Shown here: positions 10,657 to 22,305 of the stretch, piece by piece | How positions within the stretch are numbered: position 1 is the stretch's first letter | Layout of the letters: each line of letters opens with the position of its first letter | Source: Udeniomyces pyricola | Lineage: Eukaryota > Basidiomycota > Tremellomycetes > Cystofilobasidiales > Mrakiaceae | Length of the DNA stretch: 64,000 bases | Assembly (NCBI GenBank): GCA_039545295.1 | Contig: BCIK01000008.1 | Coordinates: forward strand, 302,255 to 366,254 | Direction of reading: 5' to 3' | Position numbers and translations under genes: made by a program | Notes under the pieces: generated by a model | Told to the model about the DNA's origin: nothing | What the model saw: only the letters and a program-made list of their open reading frames with translations | Database searches by the model: none

Positions 10657-13438
10657 TTACGCTCCGACCCCGACGACGGTCGTCTCGCCAACGGCTCTAG
10701 CGCCCTTGACGACCTCAGCGACGCCCGCGAGGTTCGCGTCCCACGCAGCGAGTCTCGCTTGGAGGACCGTCCATTCGGCTCGACCGAACGAGCGAATGTA
10801 CGCTTTTTGAACTCGCAGCGAACGCGTCGGTTGGGAGAGCTTGGCCGAGAGGAGCGAGAGGCGGATGGCTGTAGAGAGTTGAGTTGAAGGGGTTTTTTTT
10901 TCGGTCGCGAAGAGGAGAAAAGAGGAAAGTATATATGTGGGGGGGGGGGGGGGGGGAGTTAGGAGAAATGCTTGGTTAGGCATGTCGTTCTATGGACGTC
11001 TCATCATCCTTATCTCCTTCTCTTTCCCTTGTTGCTCCTCCCCTCAGCCTTGCCCATTGACTCTCGCCCGAGCGAACAAAGATCCAAAACCGAAATATCA
11101 AAACTCGTCCCGCCCCTTTCCCCCCGCGAAGAGAAGAAAAAAAAAACTCAAAAAAAAAAGAAACTTACCATCAATGACCCAAACCTCAACGTCCTTCTCC
11201 TCGACCTCGAGCGCCTCAGCGACCTGGGCGTACGAGACCTCGCCAGCGGTCGCACTGGTCGAATCGTCCGAGGACGAAGCCGAGCAAAGCGTCGCGAGGG
11301 TGAGGTATCGGATCTTCTTCGTAAGGTCCGAAGCGGAGAGCGCTGAGTTTTTAAGGAAAATAGAACAGGAGAGGTGAAGGCAAAGGGAAGAAGGGGAATG
11401 AGGAGGTGGGAGCAAGTGGATTGGAGAAGGAGGGAAGGAGTGGGTGGAAGACAAAGCGAGAGACAAAGGTTTCGGTCAGCAGAAAAATCAGGAAAGACAT
11501 GAGGCTAGACATCAGAGGATCTTCTCTCAATGCTTCAATTCAACAGCAAGCTCTCCCTCTCCCTCTCTCCCTCCGCTTTCCCTCGAGTAACAAAGGGAAA
11601 AGAAAAGACGAAAAACCTACACAACTGCTCCAAGACCTGCTCGTTTCCACTCTTCCAAGCGTTCCACTCCTTCAAGCCTCCCGTCGCGAACAACTCGACG
11701 AGCTCGTACGCCTTGGACGACGAACCCTTAGCGGCCTTGACGGCGGGTTCCTCGAGAAGCGTCCCAAAGTCAAACACGCCCGGCAACCGGAGCGCCAACG
11801 CGAGCACGGAATCGACCACCTTGACGTCCGCCTCAGTAAGCGAGGACGACGAAGAAGCATCGAGGAATCGAAGCTGGAGGAGGTGATACGGGTATCCGGC
11901 CGCCGAGGTGGAGGAAGAGGAAGAAGAAGCGGACGAGGAGGAGAAAGTCGAAGCGACGGTGGAGATGAAGGCGGTTTTGGTCGAGGTCGGGACGTCCCAG
12001 GCTGAGACTTGGGAGGCAACCAGGGTCGGGGTCAGACCGAGCGAGGGGAGATCGTGGTGCGTCGAAGCGAGCGAGAGGAGGGCTTCAAGGGTCGGGAGAC
12101 GCAGGGGAGAAGAGGCGGGGAGGAGGTTGTGAAGGTTGGAAAGGCTGTACAAAAAAAAAAGAGAGATTGAAACAATTTCATATGACACGAGAGGAAAAAG
12201 TGTGAGTTCTGACTTATGAAGAAGAGTATCAAGGAGAGAAATCCCGAATCGCATCTGTCACAGAGCTATGGGTAAAAGAAGCGACCGGCACGGTCATCTT
12301 CCTCCCAGATTTGGCTCGTAGGAACCCGTGCGCTCTCTCGCTTCGATCCGACCGGACAGATCTCCCTCTTGGTCGTTCAAGGCGACGACGACTCACATCT
12401 GGTACTGAACCCTCCTCAACTCCCTCCTCCTGTCACCCGAGACAGCCTCGATGATCTTGGGGTAGAGCGCGGCAAACTCAGGCGAGGTAATGGCGTGAAC
12501 GGAAAGCGTGAGGGCAAGGAGGAGGTTGAAGAAACCCTCGACCTCTGGAGGGCGTTGAGGAAACAGCAGGATACGACCACAAGGACGCGCGTCCGAGAAG
12601 AGGGCAAAGTCGATGGGTGTTGGGATTGCATAGGGTTGGACAAATGGAAGAGGAAAGGGGGCAGGCAGGATGAACGGACGATCGAAGGAAGTCAAGGTAG
12701 AGACGAATGCATACAAGGAAGAGAGGCATAAAAGTCAGCACCATGCGTGCGGAAGGGTTGGTCCGGAAGAGGCAGGATCCAGCACGCGCGTAGACGGATG
12801 AACGACGGATTGAACAATGAATGGTTCGGATGATTGGAACGCCATGTTGATTTCAAGAAGCAAACTGCTCAGTCTGCAAGGAGGACGGACACCCTCGTTT
12901 TAACGCGTAGTGGTCCACGGGAGGAAGGGACGATGGTTCTAGGAGAGGCGTGACTGCCGTCCTTTACGTGTTCCCTCTTAAGGCGACCATGTCTGCCTCA
13001 TTGCCCTCGATTCCAGCCTACGCACGTCTCCTGTTTGAACGAACTACACCATACGAGCCTCTCCGACCATATCTTGCAAGAAACGGGAGAGGAAGGGGAA
13101 TCAGACGAAAGACAGAGGTAGAAACGTACCCTTCTCGGAACCCTCTCCAAAGCCCTTGACGTGGTCGACGATCTTGTTGACGAGGTCGGCCTGGCCCTCG
13201 GTAGACTCTTGCTTGAGTTCTCCGAAGGAGGCGACGAAGGCCTCACGGTCGTCCTCAGGGGTCGTACGGGCGATGTAGGTGATGAGCTCGAGGGCCTGAA
13301 GGAGACAAGGAGGAAAGGAAAGTGAGGGGTGTGAGAAGGAAGCGGCAAGCGGAGAGCAAGCAGGGTTCTACGTGTTTGATGTGAGATGAGGCTGACCTGC
13401 TCGTCAAAGACTCCGTCTGCGCAGATGGTGACGCTCAT
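10657..13438 (-). CDS. Eukaryotic translation initiation factor 3 subunit M
   Basis: This PCI-domain subunit belongs to the eIF3 complex, which recruits the 40S ribosome to mRNA. Six exons (13438-13397, 13295-13130, 12544-12397, 12144-11621, 11342-11169, 10868-10657) give 421 residues. The N-terminus reads MSVTICADGVFDEQ then ALELITYIARTTPEDD. A helical middle carries EVEGFFNLLLALTLS and ILSNLHNLLPASSPLRLP, typical of eIF3m. Towards the C-terminus are KKIRYLTLATL, the winged-helix segment VEVWVIDAIRLSLLSAKLSQ and SFGRAEWTVLQARLAAWDAN, the family's closing signature. Serine-rich low-complexity runs interrupt the middle exon. Intron 3 (12396-12145) contains an open stretch that I treated as intronic because skipping it restores the family sequence. 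The gene shares a 283-bp promoter with prefoldin 2. Confidence 0.92.
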
Positions 13439-13721
13439 AGGTGGAGGTAGGGGTGAGGGTGAGGGTGGGTGGGACGGTAAGTGGTGGTTGTTTGTGGGTG
13501 GCCGTGGACGAAATCTCCACCCAAGCCAAGTCAGTAAGTAGTGAGGCCAAGTTGGATTTGATTGTCCAATCCATCAGGCCATTAGGGTGAGCCATCGAGC
13601 AGCAACGTAGCAACGACCAAGCCCGCATATACCCACCCACCCATCCGTCCAACCATCTCCCCATCATATACACCCATATACATCACCCTCATCCTCATCA
13701 TCTTCCATATCACCCCAACCA
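13439..13721. promoter_or_regulatory. Bidirectional promoter of eIF3m (minus) and prefoldin subunit 2 (plus)
   Basis: Only 283 bp separate the two divergent start codons, so both genes must share control DNA. The segment is rich in GGTGGG and CCACCC-type motifs at both ends (13441-13480 and 13630-13680). I cannot assign a specific factor. Confidence 0.55.
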
Positions 13722-14942
13722 ATGTCCACTACTCTAGCCAAACCATCCTCTGCCAAGAAGCAGCAGCTCTCGTTCGTTCTTCATCCTCCTAAACGCCCAA
13801 CCACCCACCTACCACGCACAGCTCATCATATACCCCTTATTCTTTACTCTCCCTCACATTGACCTCATTCCTCTTGCTTAACGTCTCTCCCGACTCTCAT
13901 CTCGCCTCAAATCACTCCATCACCTAGGGATCAAGAGATCAACATGACCTACCAGAGGCTAAAGGTCCGCTCTTTCTGCCCTTTCACCTTCCTTCTGACG
14001 CGCCTGGCGGTTTCATGAACATCTCGAGTAACCACCACCCTTCCCCCCCCCCCCCCATCCTCCCTTCTCTTCCCTCTTGCAATTATACCATGGCTACTGT
14101 CCATCTCAGAACGAACTCCAAGGGATCGCCCAGAAGATCGGAGAGCTGGAGTCTGATGCTGATGAGCATTCGTCCGTACTCTCTCTCGTCTCTGCTGCCC
14201 CTTTCCCATTACTTCTTTGTTCGTCTTCATCATATTCCATTTGACCAGTCGACTTTTTTTTTGTTTGCTTCCAGACTAGTCCTATCTACTCTACTCGAAA
14301 CTCAAAAGAAAGATCCCTCGCGTAAATGCTTCCGTCTGGTTGGAGGCATCCTAGTCGAGCGGACCGTCGCCGACGTCGTTCCAGCGCTGGAAAGCAACAC
14401 TAATGGTGTACGTTGGGGTGGAAACATCATTTTTCGTGCATTGCTCACTCTGACCAAGGCAGCTCCATGATGTTTCCAAACAAAACAAAACAAAAACTCG
14501 AAGCGGAGATAGGCATGGTTTAAGATGTACAGAATGCTGACCTCTGTCTTCCCCTCCCCCCCACATTGCCGGCATATCCACCCCTTTCTTCCTCCTCTTC
14601 ATCCTCGACCCGTCTTGACAACAAACGATAGATCAAGTCCATCCTGCAAACCCTGATAAACCAGTACAAGACCAAAGAAGCCGAGTTCGAGACATTTACC
14701 AAGGAAAAGTACGTCATTCTCTTCACCTCGTTCTTTTTGGTCGGTGCTTGGTTTGTATTCGACCGTGCGGTCTTTCCTTAGATGGAAAGGTCCACACTCT
14801 TGGTGGTTCTTGTTTTCTGTGATGAGAGAGTGGGGCTGGTGAGAAAGAGAGGAAAGAGATAGACGATAGAGGTTGTCTCATCCACCTTACAGTTTAATCG
14901 TCCCTTCCTCGTCTCCATCTTTTCAATCTCAGTAAGAGCTAA
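13722..14942 (+). CDS. Prefoldin subunit 2 (beta-type)
   Basis: Prefoldin is a cytosolic hexamer that hands unfolded actin and tubulin to the CCT chaperonin; this is a beta-class subunit (GIM4/PFDN2 family). Six exons (13722-13771, 13928-13964, 14110-14171, 14275-14407, 14632-14708, 14933-14942) give 122 residues, the usual length. The joined sequence reads LSDQEINMTYQRLKNELQ, IAQKIGELESDADEHSLVL, then KCFRLVGGILVERTVADVVP and INQYKTKEAEFETF, forming the two coiled-coil helices and the beta hairpin of the family. Two introns begin GTTCGT and GTCCGT. The final exon is only 10 nt and adds N-K-S-stop; an alternative acceptor upstream is possible, so the last three residues are uncertain. Confidence 0.93.
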
Positions 14943-15529
14943 TCACCTTCCTCTCTTCACTTTCCTATGGCAACAACCACCTGCTTTATGTGGCTGTGTA
15001 CTGTGCTCGTTTGCTCCTTGTTGGACATGTCATACGAATCAGTGGGATCCGAACGCAACAGGTCCAGCGTTCGTAGGCTCGGGTCTGAGGTGGCGTTTCA
15101 TGTACTTTCAATATGGCATGGTTTTCACTTGCATACAGTTCAAAAGGAACAAGCTCAAAGGAATGGCTTGATGACGCAAGACCGAATGCGATGTATGAGG
15201 TAACATCGGTTCAGGCCGGTTGGTAGCTGTCGCTGTGCGAGTGCGGGTCACACGTGGTGACTAACTGACGATCAAGACAATCACTCTGCAATCTTCCAGG
15301 GAATAGGAGATGTAGAAGGAGGTAGCAACTAAAATATCAGAACATTGCGGTCTCTCGTCTTTTGTCTGACCCTCGTGATCTTATCTCCCTGCGCTTCGAT
15401 CCCCCTGTCTCCCCTTTCCAATACCCACTCCCACCTTTCCATCTCGGTCCCACCTTTCCATCTCGGTCCCACCATTGCTTTCGGCTGGCCTCGGTCAATC
15501 AATCTCATCCCTTCCTTGCTCTCATCCTT
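14943..15529. other. Spacer between prefoldin 2 and the coiled-coil gene
   Basis: This stretch of 587 bp has mixed composition. I see no family match in either strand. A short open frame at 14967-15203 gives a sequence with no recognisable motif. A duplicated CCACCTTTCCATCTCGGTCC occurs at about 15430-15470. It presumably holds a 3' UTR and promoter. Confidence 0.5.
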
Positions 15530-17197
15530 ATGAGCTACCAAGAGTCATCAATCGGCAGCTCGGCAGATTTGCCGGCATCAGCTGAGGTCGCAGAGCGAGT
15601 CATTTTTGCCTACTTACCGGTTTTCTTGGGGTGACGCGTAATAAGTGTCATCGCGTCTGATTTAAACGACATTTTGCTCGGACTGACATGGTTGCTCCCT
15701 TCCCTTGCTTCACGCATTACAATTGGCCAGGCGACCAGCTAAACGAATCGCCTCGAACCCACCTTCAGAATCGCCTTCCAAGGCGAAAAGAGGTCGAATC
15801 TGGAAGCCTACATCCAGAATTCCGAGATCAACGTTTCCCTCTCACCCCATCGTCACTTCCGTCCCTGCTTCATGTGCTCATACAATGGGGTCTGGCAAAT
15901 TTAAACAGCCACTCCAACACCGCCAGCCGCATGTCACAAATCATCTTGCGTCATCGACCAGTCAAATCGGCGAACCGCATACAACCGATCACCTTCCTCA
16001 GACTTCTGTTTTTGCCTCTGCATCTTCCCACACGAACAGCTCCGACGACCAAGTAGCCCTCGTGACCTCGCCTCCAGCCAACTTCCGGCTGTTTAGACAA
16101 CTCCTGCAATCGCCTCCACATCAACGTCGTCTGAACTCCCCTGCTTCCAATACTTTTGCCACTGATCCTCCGGCTCACAGCTTGCCTGAAATCCATCATT
16201 TAAGTTACCAATCCGTAACGCTTCCACAGGAGAACACGTTTACGTCCGATTATCAAGGCCAGCATAAAAAACCAACTCAGTATCATCAGTCATCACTTCA
16301 CTCTCAGTCACATCAAAACCAACTAGCTCCGCATCAAGCGGATCTGGGACCGATCATATCCTCGGTCCATATCCAAGCCACTGCAGGCACGGTCGAGCGC
16401 GCAACCTCGGCCACATCGGACAAACGCAAGATTGCTGTCAGCAAAACGATAAGGAATCGGAAGAATCGAGGCCAGAAGGGTAGCCAAGAGGTCGAAGAGT
16501 TACTGAGAGATGTACTGGAAAGGCCAGATGAGGATGCAGAGGATGCAGAGCAGGGGGTCGTCGAGCAGGGATCCGCTCCGTTTGGCCCACGACAGCGAGC
16601 GGACATCAAATTTACAGAGCGCACATCAGCGGGCATCGACGACAATGACGTAGAAGCTGTTGTGGCCAAGAAGCTGATCGACTTGAGAAGGTTACTGAAT
16701 GGAGAGGACCTGATCATGACTCGTATCTTGGAAGGCGTGGTGAGTAATCTATCTCTGGGCTTCGTCTTCCGTAGACAGAGCTCTCGTCCATGAATCGTTT
16801 GCAATCACCCTTCATTCGGCTTCAACCCTCTGTGCGCGTAGCTTCAAGCAGAAAACGTTAGATTACGAGTCCAACTCGAAGGTGTTCAGCACGAGCATCG
16901 AGCAACTATCAGCACCATGCTAGAGTCTCAGTATCAACTCAATCAGGTGACTCAACGACAGCTCGACCAGGTGAAGATCGATTCATCGCTGTGTTTCGTC
17001 GGACTCAGTAATCGAGACTGATGATGCCCAGCCTATATGCAGGCCACGATGGAGATGTCTCGGCTTTCCGCCCAGGTATCGACGCTTCGGCAAGAATCAG
17101 CCTCAGCGGCTCAGGCTAAGGATGAGCTCGTATCTGAGCTCGACAAGGTCAGCAGCTTTGGTGATGGTACTTGACCTTGACCTTGACTTTGACTTTG

Positions 17198-17260
<63 letters not shown>

Positions 17261-18410
17261 TCGACTCTGCTTTTGACTTTGACTTTGACCTCGACTCTGA
17301 CCTGTACTTTACATCATCTCTGACTTGGCCTCTGCTGAACCTACCACCCTCTCTGGCCCGAATCTGATCTTAGTCCCAAGCCGACACTGCTGCTGCCGTC
17401 CAGGAGCTGGGCCAGCTCAAGTCGACAGCTGGCTCGCTCCACACGGATCTCGCCCGGGTTCGATCCGACTTGGCAGAGACGGAGAAGCACAAGACCGACC
17501 TCACGACTGCGAACCAGACACTCAAGGACAAAGTGACGGCGCTCGATCGAAAGCTTGGCGTGCTGCACGAGAGCAAGAGATCGATGTGGGAGCGCTTCAA
17601 GACGGCGCCCATGTCGCTTGATGCGGACGAGAGGAAGATCGTGCAGGGGATCACCCATGCCATTGAGGGTGAGTTTGGTGATCTTGATTGTGATTGTCAT
17701 CGTAATCAGGATCGTGATCAGGATCAGGATCAGGATCAGGATCAGGATCAGAAGTTTCAGGAGGATAGGCAAGGAGCGTCGAGGTTATGGGCTCTTGTTC
17801 TTTTCTGGCTGCAGTACATGCGGTAGCGGGAGCGGAGCTGACGTGTGTATATCTGTGTGCATGCGTGTGCTTGTTTTGCTTACGTCATCCAGCTTTGCAC
17901 GAGAAGGGCATCGTCGACCGGGACAACACCATCAAGCGGGTGAGTCGTGGCTCGTGCTGACCGATCGCGATGGCACTCGGGCGCCTGGCTGCATAGTGCC
18001 AGGCGTATTATATGTCGTTCTACGACTTGGAACAGCTTGGAACAACTTGGAGCAACTTGGGGTTTGTTGTCGGAAGCTTACCGGCTCGTCGATGTATGTG
18101 ATTGATCTGATGATCAGCTCCAGACTCAGAACGCCATCCAGAAGACGGACAAGCAAGAGCTGGAGGCCAAGTACGTTCGAGTGGTAGGATGGGTCACTGT
18201 GATGGGCCGTGGGCGGTTTCGGGTTGCTCACATATATAGCGAGTCTGACATGTCTGGCATGTCTGACATGTCGACGTTTGACGTTTGACGTCTGACGTTT
18301 GACCTTGAATCTTGTCTGTTTGTTTTTTTAGGCTGGCCAAGATGAGCGTTCACAAAGGTCGGACGTTAGTTGAGCCCGACCAGTACGGTCAGTCGTCAGT
18401 AAGGTTATGA
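15530..18410 (+). CDS. Coiled-coil protein of unknown function
   Basis: I do not recognise this protein. A consistent model has exons 15530-15630, 15731-16739, 16842-16970, 17043-17147, 17374-17668, 17893-17939, 18118-18170 and 18332-18410 (605 residues). The first exon is tentative: its donor (GTGACG) is weak, though the phase fits, and an in-frame ATG at 15885 is the alternative start. The N-terminal 250 residues are basic, Ser/Gln/His-rich and probably disordered, with RPAKRIASNPPSESPSKAKR near the start and RNRKNRGQKG later. From about 290 onward the sequence has heptad-like Leu/Glu/Gln/Lys pattern (LQAENVRLRVQLEG, LRQESASAAQAKDELVSEL, LTTANQTLKDKVTALDRKLG) for roughly 270 residues. A break, SMWERFKTAPMSLDADER, interrupts it before further helix. 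The layout suggests a nuclear or cytoskeletal scaffold, which is inference. Several introns hold microsatellites. Confidence 0.6.
17171..17300. repeat. Hexanucleotide (TTGACC)n microsatellite in an intron
   Basis: About twenty copies of TTGACC and variant TTGACT fill most of the intron 17148-17373 of the coiled-coil gene. It lies outside the coding exons, although it is open in one frame as alternating Leu-Asp. Confidence 0.85.
17706..17751. repeat. Hexanucleotide (GATCAG)n microsatellite in an intron
   Basis: About seven copies of ATCAGG/GATCAG lie just downstream of the donor at 17669 in the coiled-coil gene. The same gene has an unrelated hexanucleotide array in the preceding intron. Confidence 0.8.
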
Positions 18411-19031
18411 GGAAAGGAGCCATGGCTGAGGCCGATGTAGAGGATGTCGCAGAGGCACCAACAGCTTAGGGCTGAATGGGTGAGGAGGTATCTGAGGGAT
18501 CGAAGGATCACTATACCGGCCGGCCCGCCAAGCAGAGTAGCGGAAGATACGATCATGTATGCATGCATATGCGACGATCAGTTGTGTCTCTCATGACCCA
18601 CAACCGTGATCGCCTTGGAATTCTTCTTTGTAGATTGCGCAATCCATAATCACGCGTTGCGGAGTACTAGACTTCATCGTGCACGGCGAGATCACGACTA
18701 ATTGCTCGTATACCACGATGATCACGCTGTATACTTGCAGATGAAGGCCATATGGTCTCGAAAAGAGGAAACATATGCATATGAAAGCAACAAAGCCAAG
18801 AAAAAGCGAAGATGGATAGCGAGATAAAAAAGAAAAGAAAATTGTGTTTGACAGGGAAACAGAGAAGTATGAAAAAAAAGGAAAAAAAAAAACTCGACAA
18901 TGACAACCGTCCCCCTAACGGGCCAACCCACCCCCCTTACCCTTCTCGTCTCTCCTTGACCTGGCTCTCCCTCTGAGGCCTCGAACAATCACGACATCCT
19001 TTGGAGAACCATGCTAAGCTATACTGCTCTA
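18411..19031. other. Convergent spacer between the coiled-coil gene and ARG2
   Basis: This 621-bp spacer holds the two 3' ends. A frame from an ATG at 18421 encodes about 16 acidic residues ending at 18468 and could be an alternative C-terminus of the coiled-coil gene, but no splice site supports it. A-rich tracts (18830-18895) fit the 3' UTR of ARG2 read on the minus strand. Confidence 0.5.
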
Positions 19032-21926
19032 TCAATCACTCCAAGCGCTCGGGATGGTCTCTACGGCCTTTGACCACCTCTCCAACCTCTCGACTTCCCC
19101 TCCGATTCGCTCTTCGTCCTTTCCACCCTTTTCTCCTCCTCTTTCAACCCTCCCGCCTCCTCCACCACCACCGCCAGGTGTCTTCTCCCCTTTCTTCTTC
19201 TGATGCTCCCTCACACCAGGATGGTTCTCCACCTCCCGATCACACCAAAACAACTTCCATTTCCCCCCTAAACCCGTCGTCCAAAAGCCCGAACTTCGTT
19301 CAAAGTACCACTTGTTCACCCCGTTATCGGCCCGACTTCGCCAGACGAGATCCCGACCCCCTCCGACGACGGAGCCCGGAACGGAGTTGAGCGCCGACGG
19401 GAGGGAAGAACCAAAGGTCTCGTCTCGTAGGGCAGACCAGAGGAAATCGGACGTTCCGGAGTTTTGGGCGAGAGGGGAGACGGCGAATTTGTCGAGGTAG
19501 GAAAAAGTGGAGGTCAGGTGGGAGGGAGAAGAGACAGGAGTGGTATTGATGGTATCGGTGGTGGGGTTGGTAATGCAGTGTCGTTCTTCTGATTCTCTTC
19601 TTCCTTCTTTTTCTTCTTCTGCTTCTTCAAACGGTTCCGACGTCACCACAACCGCTCCCAAATAATCTCCCGCCACAATCACAAACTCCAATCTCTCCTT
19701 CAACCTCTGGTAGTATCTCTCCTCGTCGACTTTCCTTTTGAAACTCGCTTCGAGCAACGTCGTCATCTTAGTCCAATCGATCCGATCGAAAGCCCGTTCG
19801 ATTCTCAAGACTTCCCCTTTCCGGATCAACGTTGGGGTATCTCGTGTGAGGCGACCTTCGACGCTGTCGAGAAGAGCATGCGGGAGGGAAGGGGAATGGG
19901 CTGGTTTGTTCGTGATGAGGTTTGCGACGAGAGCTCGAGGCGATCGATGGGATACGATGAGCGCGGATGATTCCGAAGGCATCAATCGAAGACAGTGATC
20001 GGAGAGAGCGAGGTTCGAAAGGGAGGTCGGATGGCTGATGTGCCAGGATGGGAGGAAGGTCGATCGGATGTGTGGGAGCTCAGAAGAGAGGTTGATCGTG
20101 AGATGAGGGAGACCTCGACGAGCATAAGAAGGGATTCCACCTTCCCGGTTGATGATCATCAGACGGTATGGAGTCAAGTTGAGAGGGTCGAGACTGGTGG
20201 ATAAGGGTGGAGATGAGGGAGTGATAGAAGAGGAAGATCGGAAAAGAGGCTGTTTCTTGCTGGTGACGTTACTACTACTACTACTACTGTTAGCCAAGGG
20301 GTTCTCCTCCCTTGACAACTCTCTTCTCGGACTCGTTGTTGTTCCATCGACTTGAAACACCTCCGTCTCCTCCACTAGCTCTCCATTGCTCCCACTTCCT
20401 TCCTTACCACCTAACCGTCCCTGATCGGCATGAGTGCCCTCGTCCCCAACCTCGACCATCCCTTCGACCAATGCCCGGATAACCTCATTCGCATCGGCCC
20501 GGATCGTCTTGAGGCCTCCTCCTCGCGTGTCGAGCGCAAGAGGCGGCAAGACCGGGATCTCCCCATCGCGCACAGCGCGTTCAATCGCCGAGAGCTCGGA
20601 GCGAGAGACAGAGTATCTAGCGGGTGATGAGGTTGCTGATGTAGAGGTTTCAGCATCAGATAAGGAGGATGAGGATGAGGAAAGCGGAGGGGAGGATATG
20701 GTGACGAGGGTTTGGATGATGGGACGGGCAGTCGAGCCAAGTCGAGTGAGGGTCTGGACGATCCGGTCGGTCTCCAACAGGGCTTGGGCCCGTGCCTCCG
20801 AAGCAGAAACGGTCGGAACCGATGGCGATGACGACGAGGTATTTTTGTTAGGAAGGATGGAGTTTGCTTGGGTTTCTCCATGTTCCTTGCTTTGGGTGTG
20901 TGATCCTTTCACAGCTTCAACCTCCTTCTCTTTGTCCCCGTCTATCGCCGCCGCCGCCGGCGACGAAGGTGAGGGATGCCAATCGTCCCGATCCACGACG
21001 ATCACGCTGACCAAGCCCAGTTTCTGAAGGTAGATCATGCCACGGCAGACGGATTCGAGCTGACGGTCGGTAAAAGGGCCTTGGATCTTGACAAGGGCTG
21101 TTCGAGGTTGGGCGGGATGGAGAAAGGACGAGACGACGGCGTTGGTACCGCCTTCGACGGCGGATGCTGTGACTGCTGACGAGCTGGAAGAAGAAGCTAT
21201 TGGCGGTATCATCGGAGTAGAGGACGTTGTGGATTTTGAAGGAGGGGGAGAGCCAAAGGAGGCGAGATAAGATCGGGAATCGCGTAGAGAAGGTGAGGCA
21301 GAAAGGAGGGAGATGATAAAGTCCTGCAGGTTACACACCAGGCGCCAAGAGAAGGCATCAGTCGAGTTAGTCAGGTAGAATTTCAAAAGATAGAGTTTTG
21401 AGGGAGGTAAGATGGTGAATAAAGTCGAGGATGAGACGAGAGTTAAGGGGGGGGGGGGAAGGAGGTTAGGATGCTAAGAGGAAAGCAGGTGATGAGGGGA
21501 CCTACGTTGTGAGCGAGTTCGGGAAAATCATCTAGTTCCGAGCTCTTGTGACGACGAGGGATAGAGGAGTGAAACGTCCGAGTGGACTGTTTCTGGGAAG
21601 ATGGGAAGCGGTGTGGGATGATTGGCGAGATACATAGGCAGAGGACAAAGAAAGATAGAGACAGACAGAGACAGAGACAGGGAAGGCAGAGGTGAGGTAT
21701 GAGAATGAGGTTCTTCAGGCAACAGTTCAAGGCAATGGATGTGTGTTGTGGATGAAGATTAGTGATATGAGCCAAAGGGAGAAGGACGGACGAATGGGCA
21801 GACACTGGAAGAAGCAGCGACAACAGCAACGGCAGCGCCCACAGAGGAGGATGCCGACGTAGCCGAGGAGGACGCCGGCGAGGATTTGCGGGTGGCTGCC
21901 GCCGATTTGACGGCGGCTCGGAGCAT
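19032..21926 (-). CDS. ARG2: Mitochondrial N-acetylglutamate synthase (amino-acid acetyltransferase)
   Basis: The enzyme makes N-acetylglutamate from acetyl-CoA and glutamate, the first step of arginine synthesis, in mitochondria. Exons are 21926-21792, 21592-21506 and 21323-19032 (837 residues). The N-terminus is rich in Ala, Ser, Arg and Lys (MLRAAVKSAAATRKS, then RTFHSSIPRRHKS), a good mitochondrial presequence. DFIISLLSASPSLRDSRSYL opens the amino-acid-kinase-like half. Later come PYRLMIINREGGIPSYA, DRIDWTKMTTLLEASFKRK and the vertebrate-type GNAT block WSALRDETFGSSL, DLVWRSRADNGVNKWYFERS with SGFW. Long Ser-, Gly- and Glu-rich runs make it larger than typical homologues, and the last 70 residues are low complexity. 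Exon 1's donor (GTCCGT at 21791) was chosen by phase; other donors are possible. It diverges from the WDR53-like gene. Confidence 0.92.
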
Positions 21927-22305
21927 TAGGGGATGGCTCTTTTAGAATGGGACGGGATGGGATAGGAGTGGGGGTGGTGGATGGGACTGATTGGGGGTGA
22001 GGGCGAGCTGTATAAGCTGGTAATTTGAGGTTGGGGGATGTATATATATATATATATAGGTGGATGATGTGGAGAGTGACAAGTCATTTAGCGAGTCATG
22101 ATGATGAATCCAGAGTTGACAACTTGCCATGAGCGACGGAAAGCGACGCGCTTGGAAATATCAAACAGGATAGATGATTGTGTATACGATTAAATATATA
22201 TATATAAATCACATGCCAACCCTGTTGTAGACGTACATTCAATTGCTTGCTCACTGACAAGTACATCCGGTCCCTTCCACATCCTACACATCATATACAT
22301 CCATC
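21927..22305. promoter_or_regulatory. Bidirectional promoter of ARG2 (minus) and the WDR53-like gene (plus), with a Gcn4/Cpc1-like site
   Basis: The 379-bp gap carries CGAGTCA at 22092-22098, i.e. TGACTCG on the minus strand facing ARG2, identical to the 7-mer upstream of HIS4. Two (TA)n tracts lie at about 22044-22058 and 22194-22206. Use of the bZIP-like site in general amino-acid control is inferred from ARG2's pathway. Confidence 0.5.

Noticed and set aside
12145..12396. Extra exon in eIF3m (frame starting near 12254)
   Set aside because: Including it breaks the family match; joining 12397 directly to 12144 restores QYQILSNLHNLLP, as expected.
17171..17300. CRISPR-like repeat array
   Set aside because: It has uniform 6-bp units with no spacers, in a eukaryotic intron.
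17122..17367. Small acidic Leu-Asp repeat protein
   Set aside because: It is a translation of the TTGACC microsatellite within an intron of the coiled-coil gene.
18421..18468. Short acidic frame MAEADVEDVAEAPTA as a separate gene
   Set aside because: It is too short, and no splice sites join it convincingly to the coiled-coil gene; left as a possible alternative C-terminus only.
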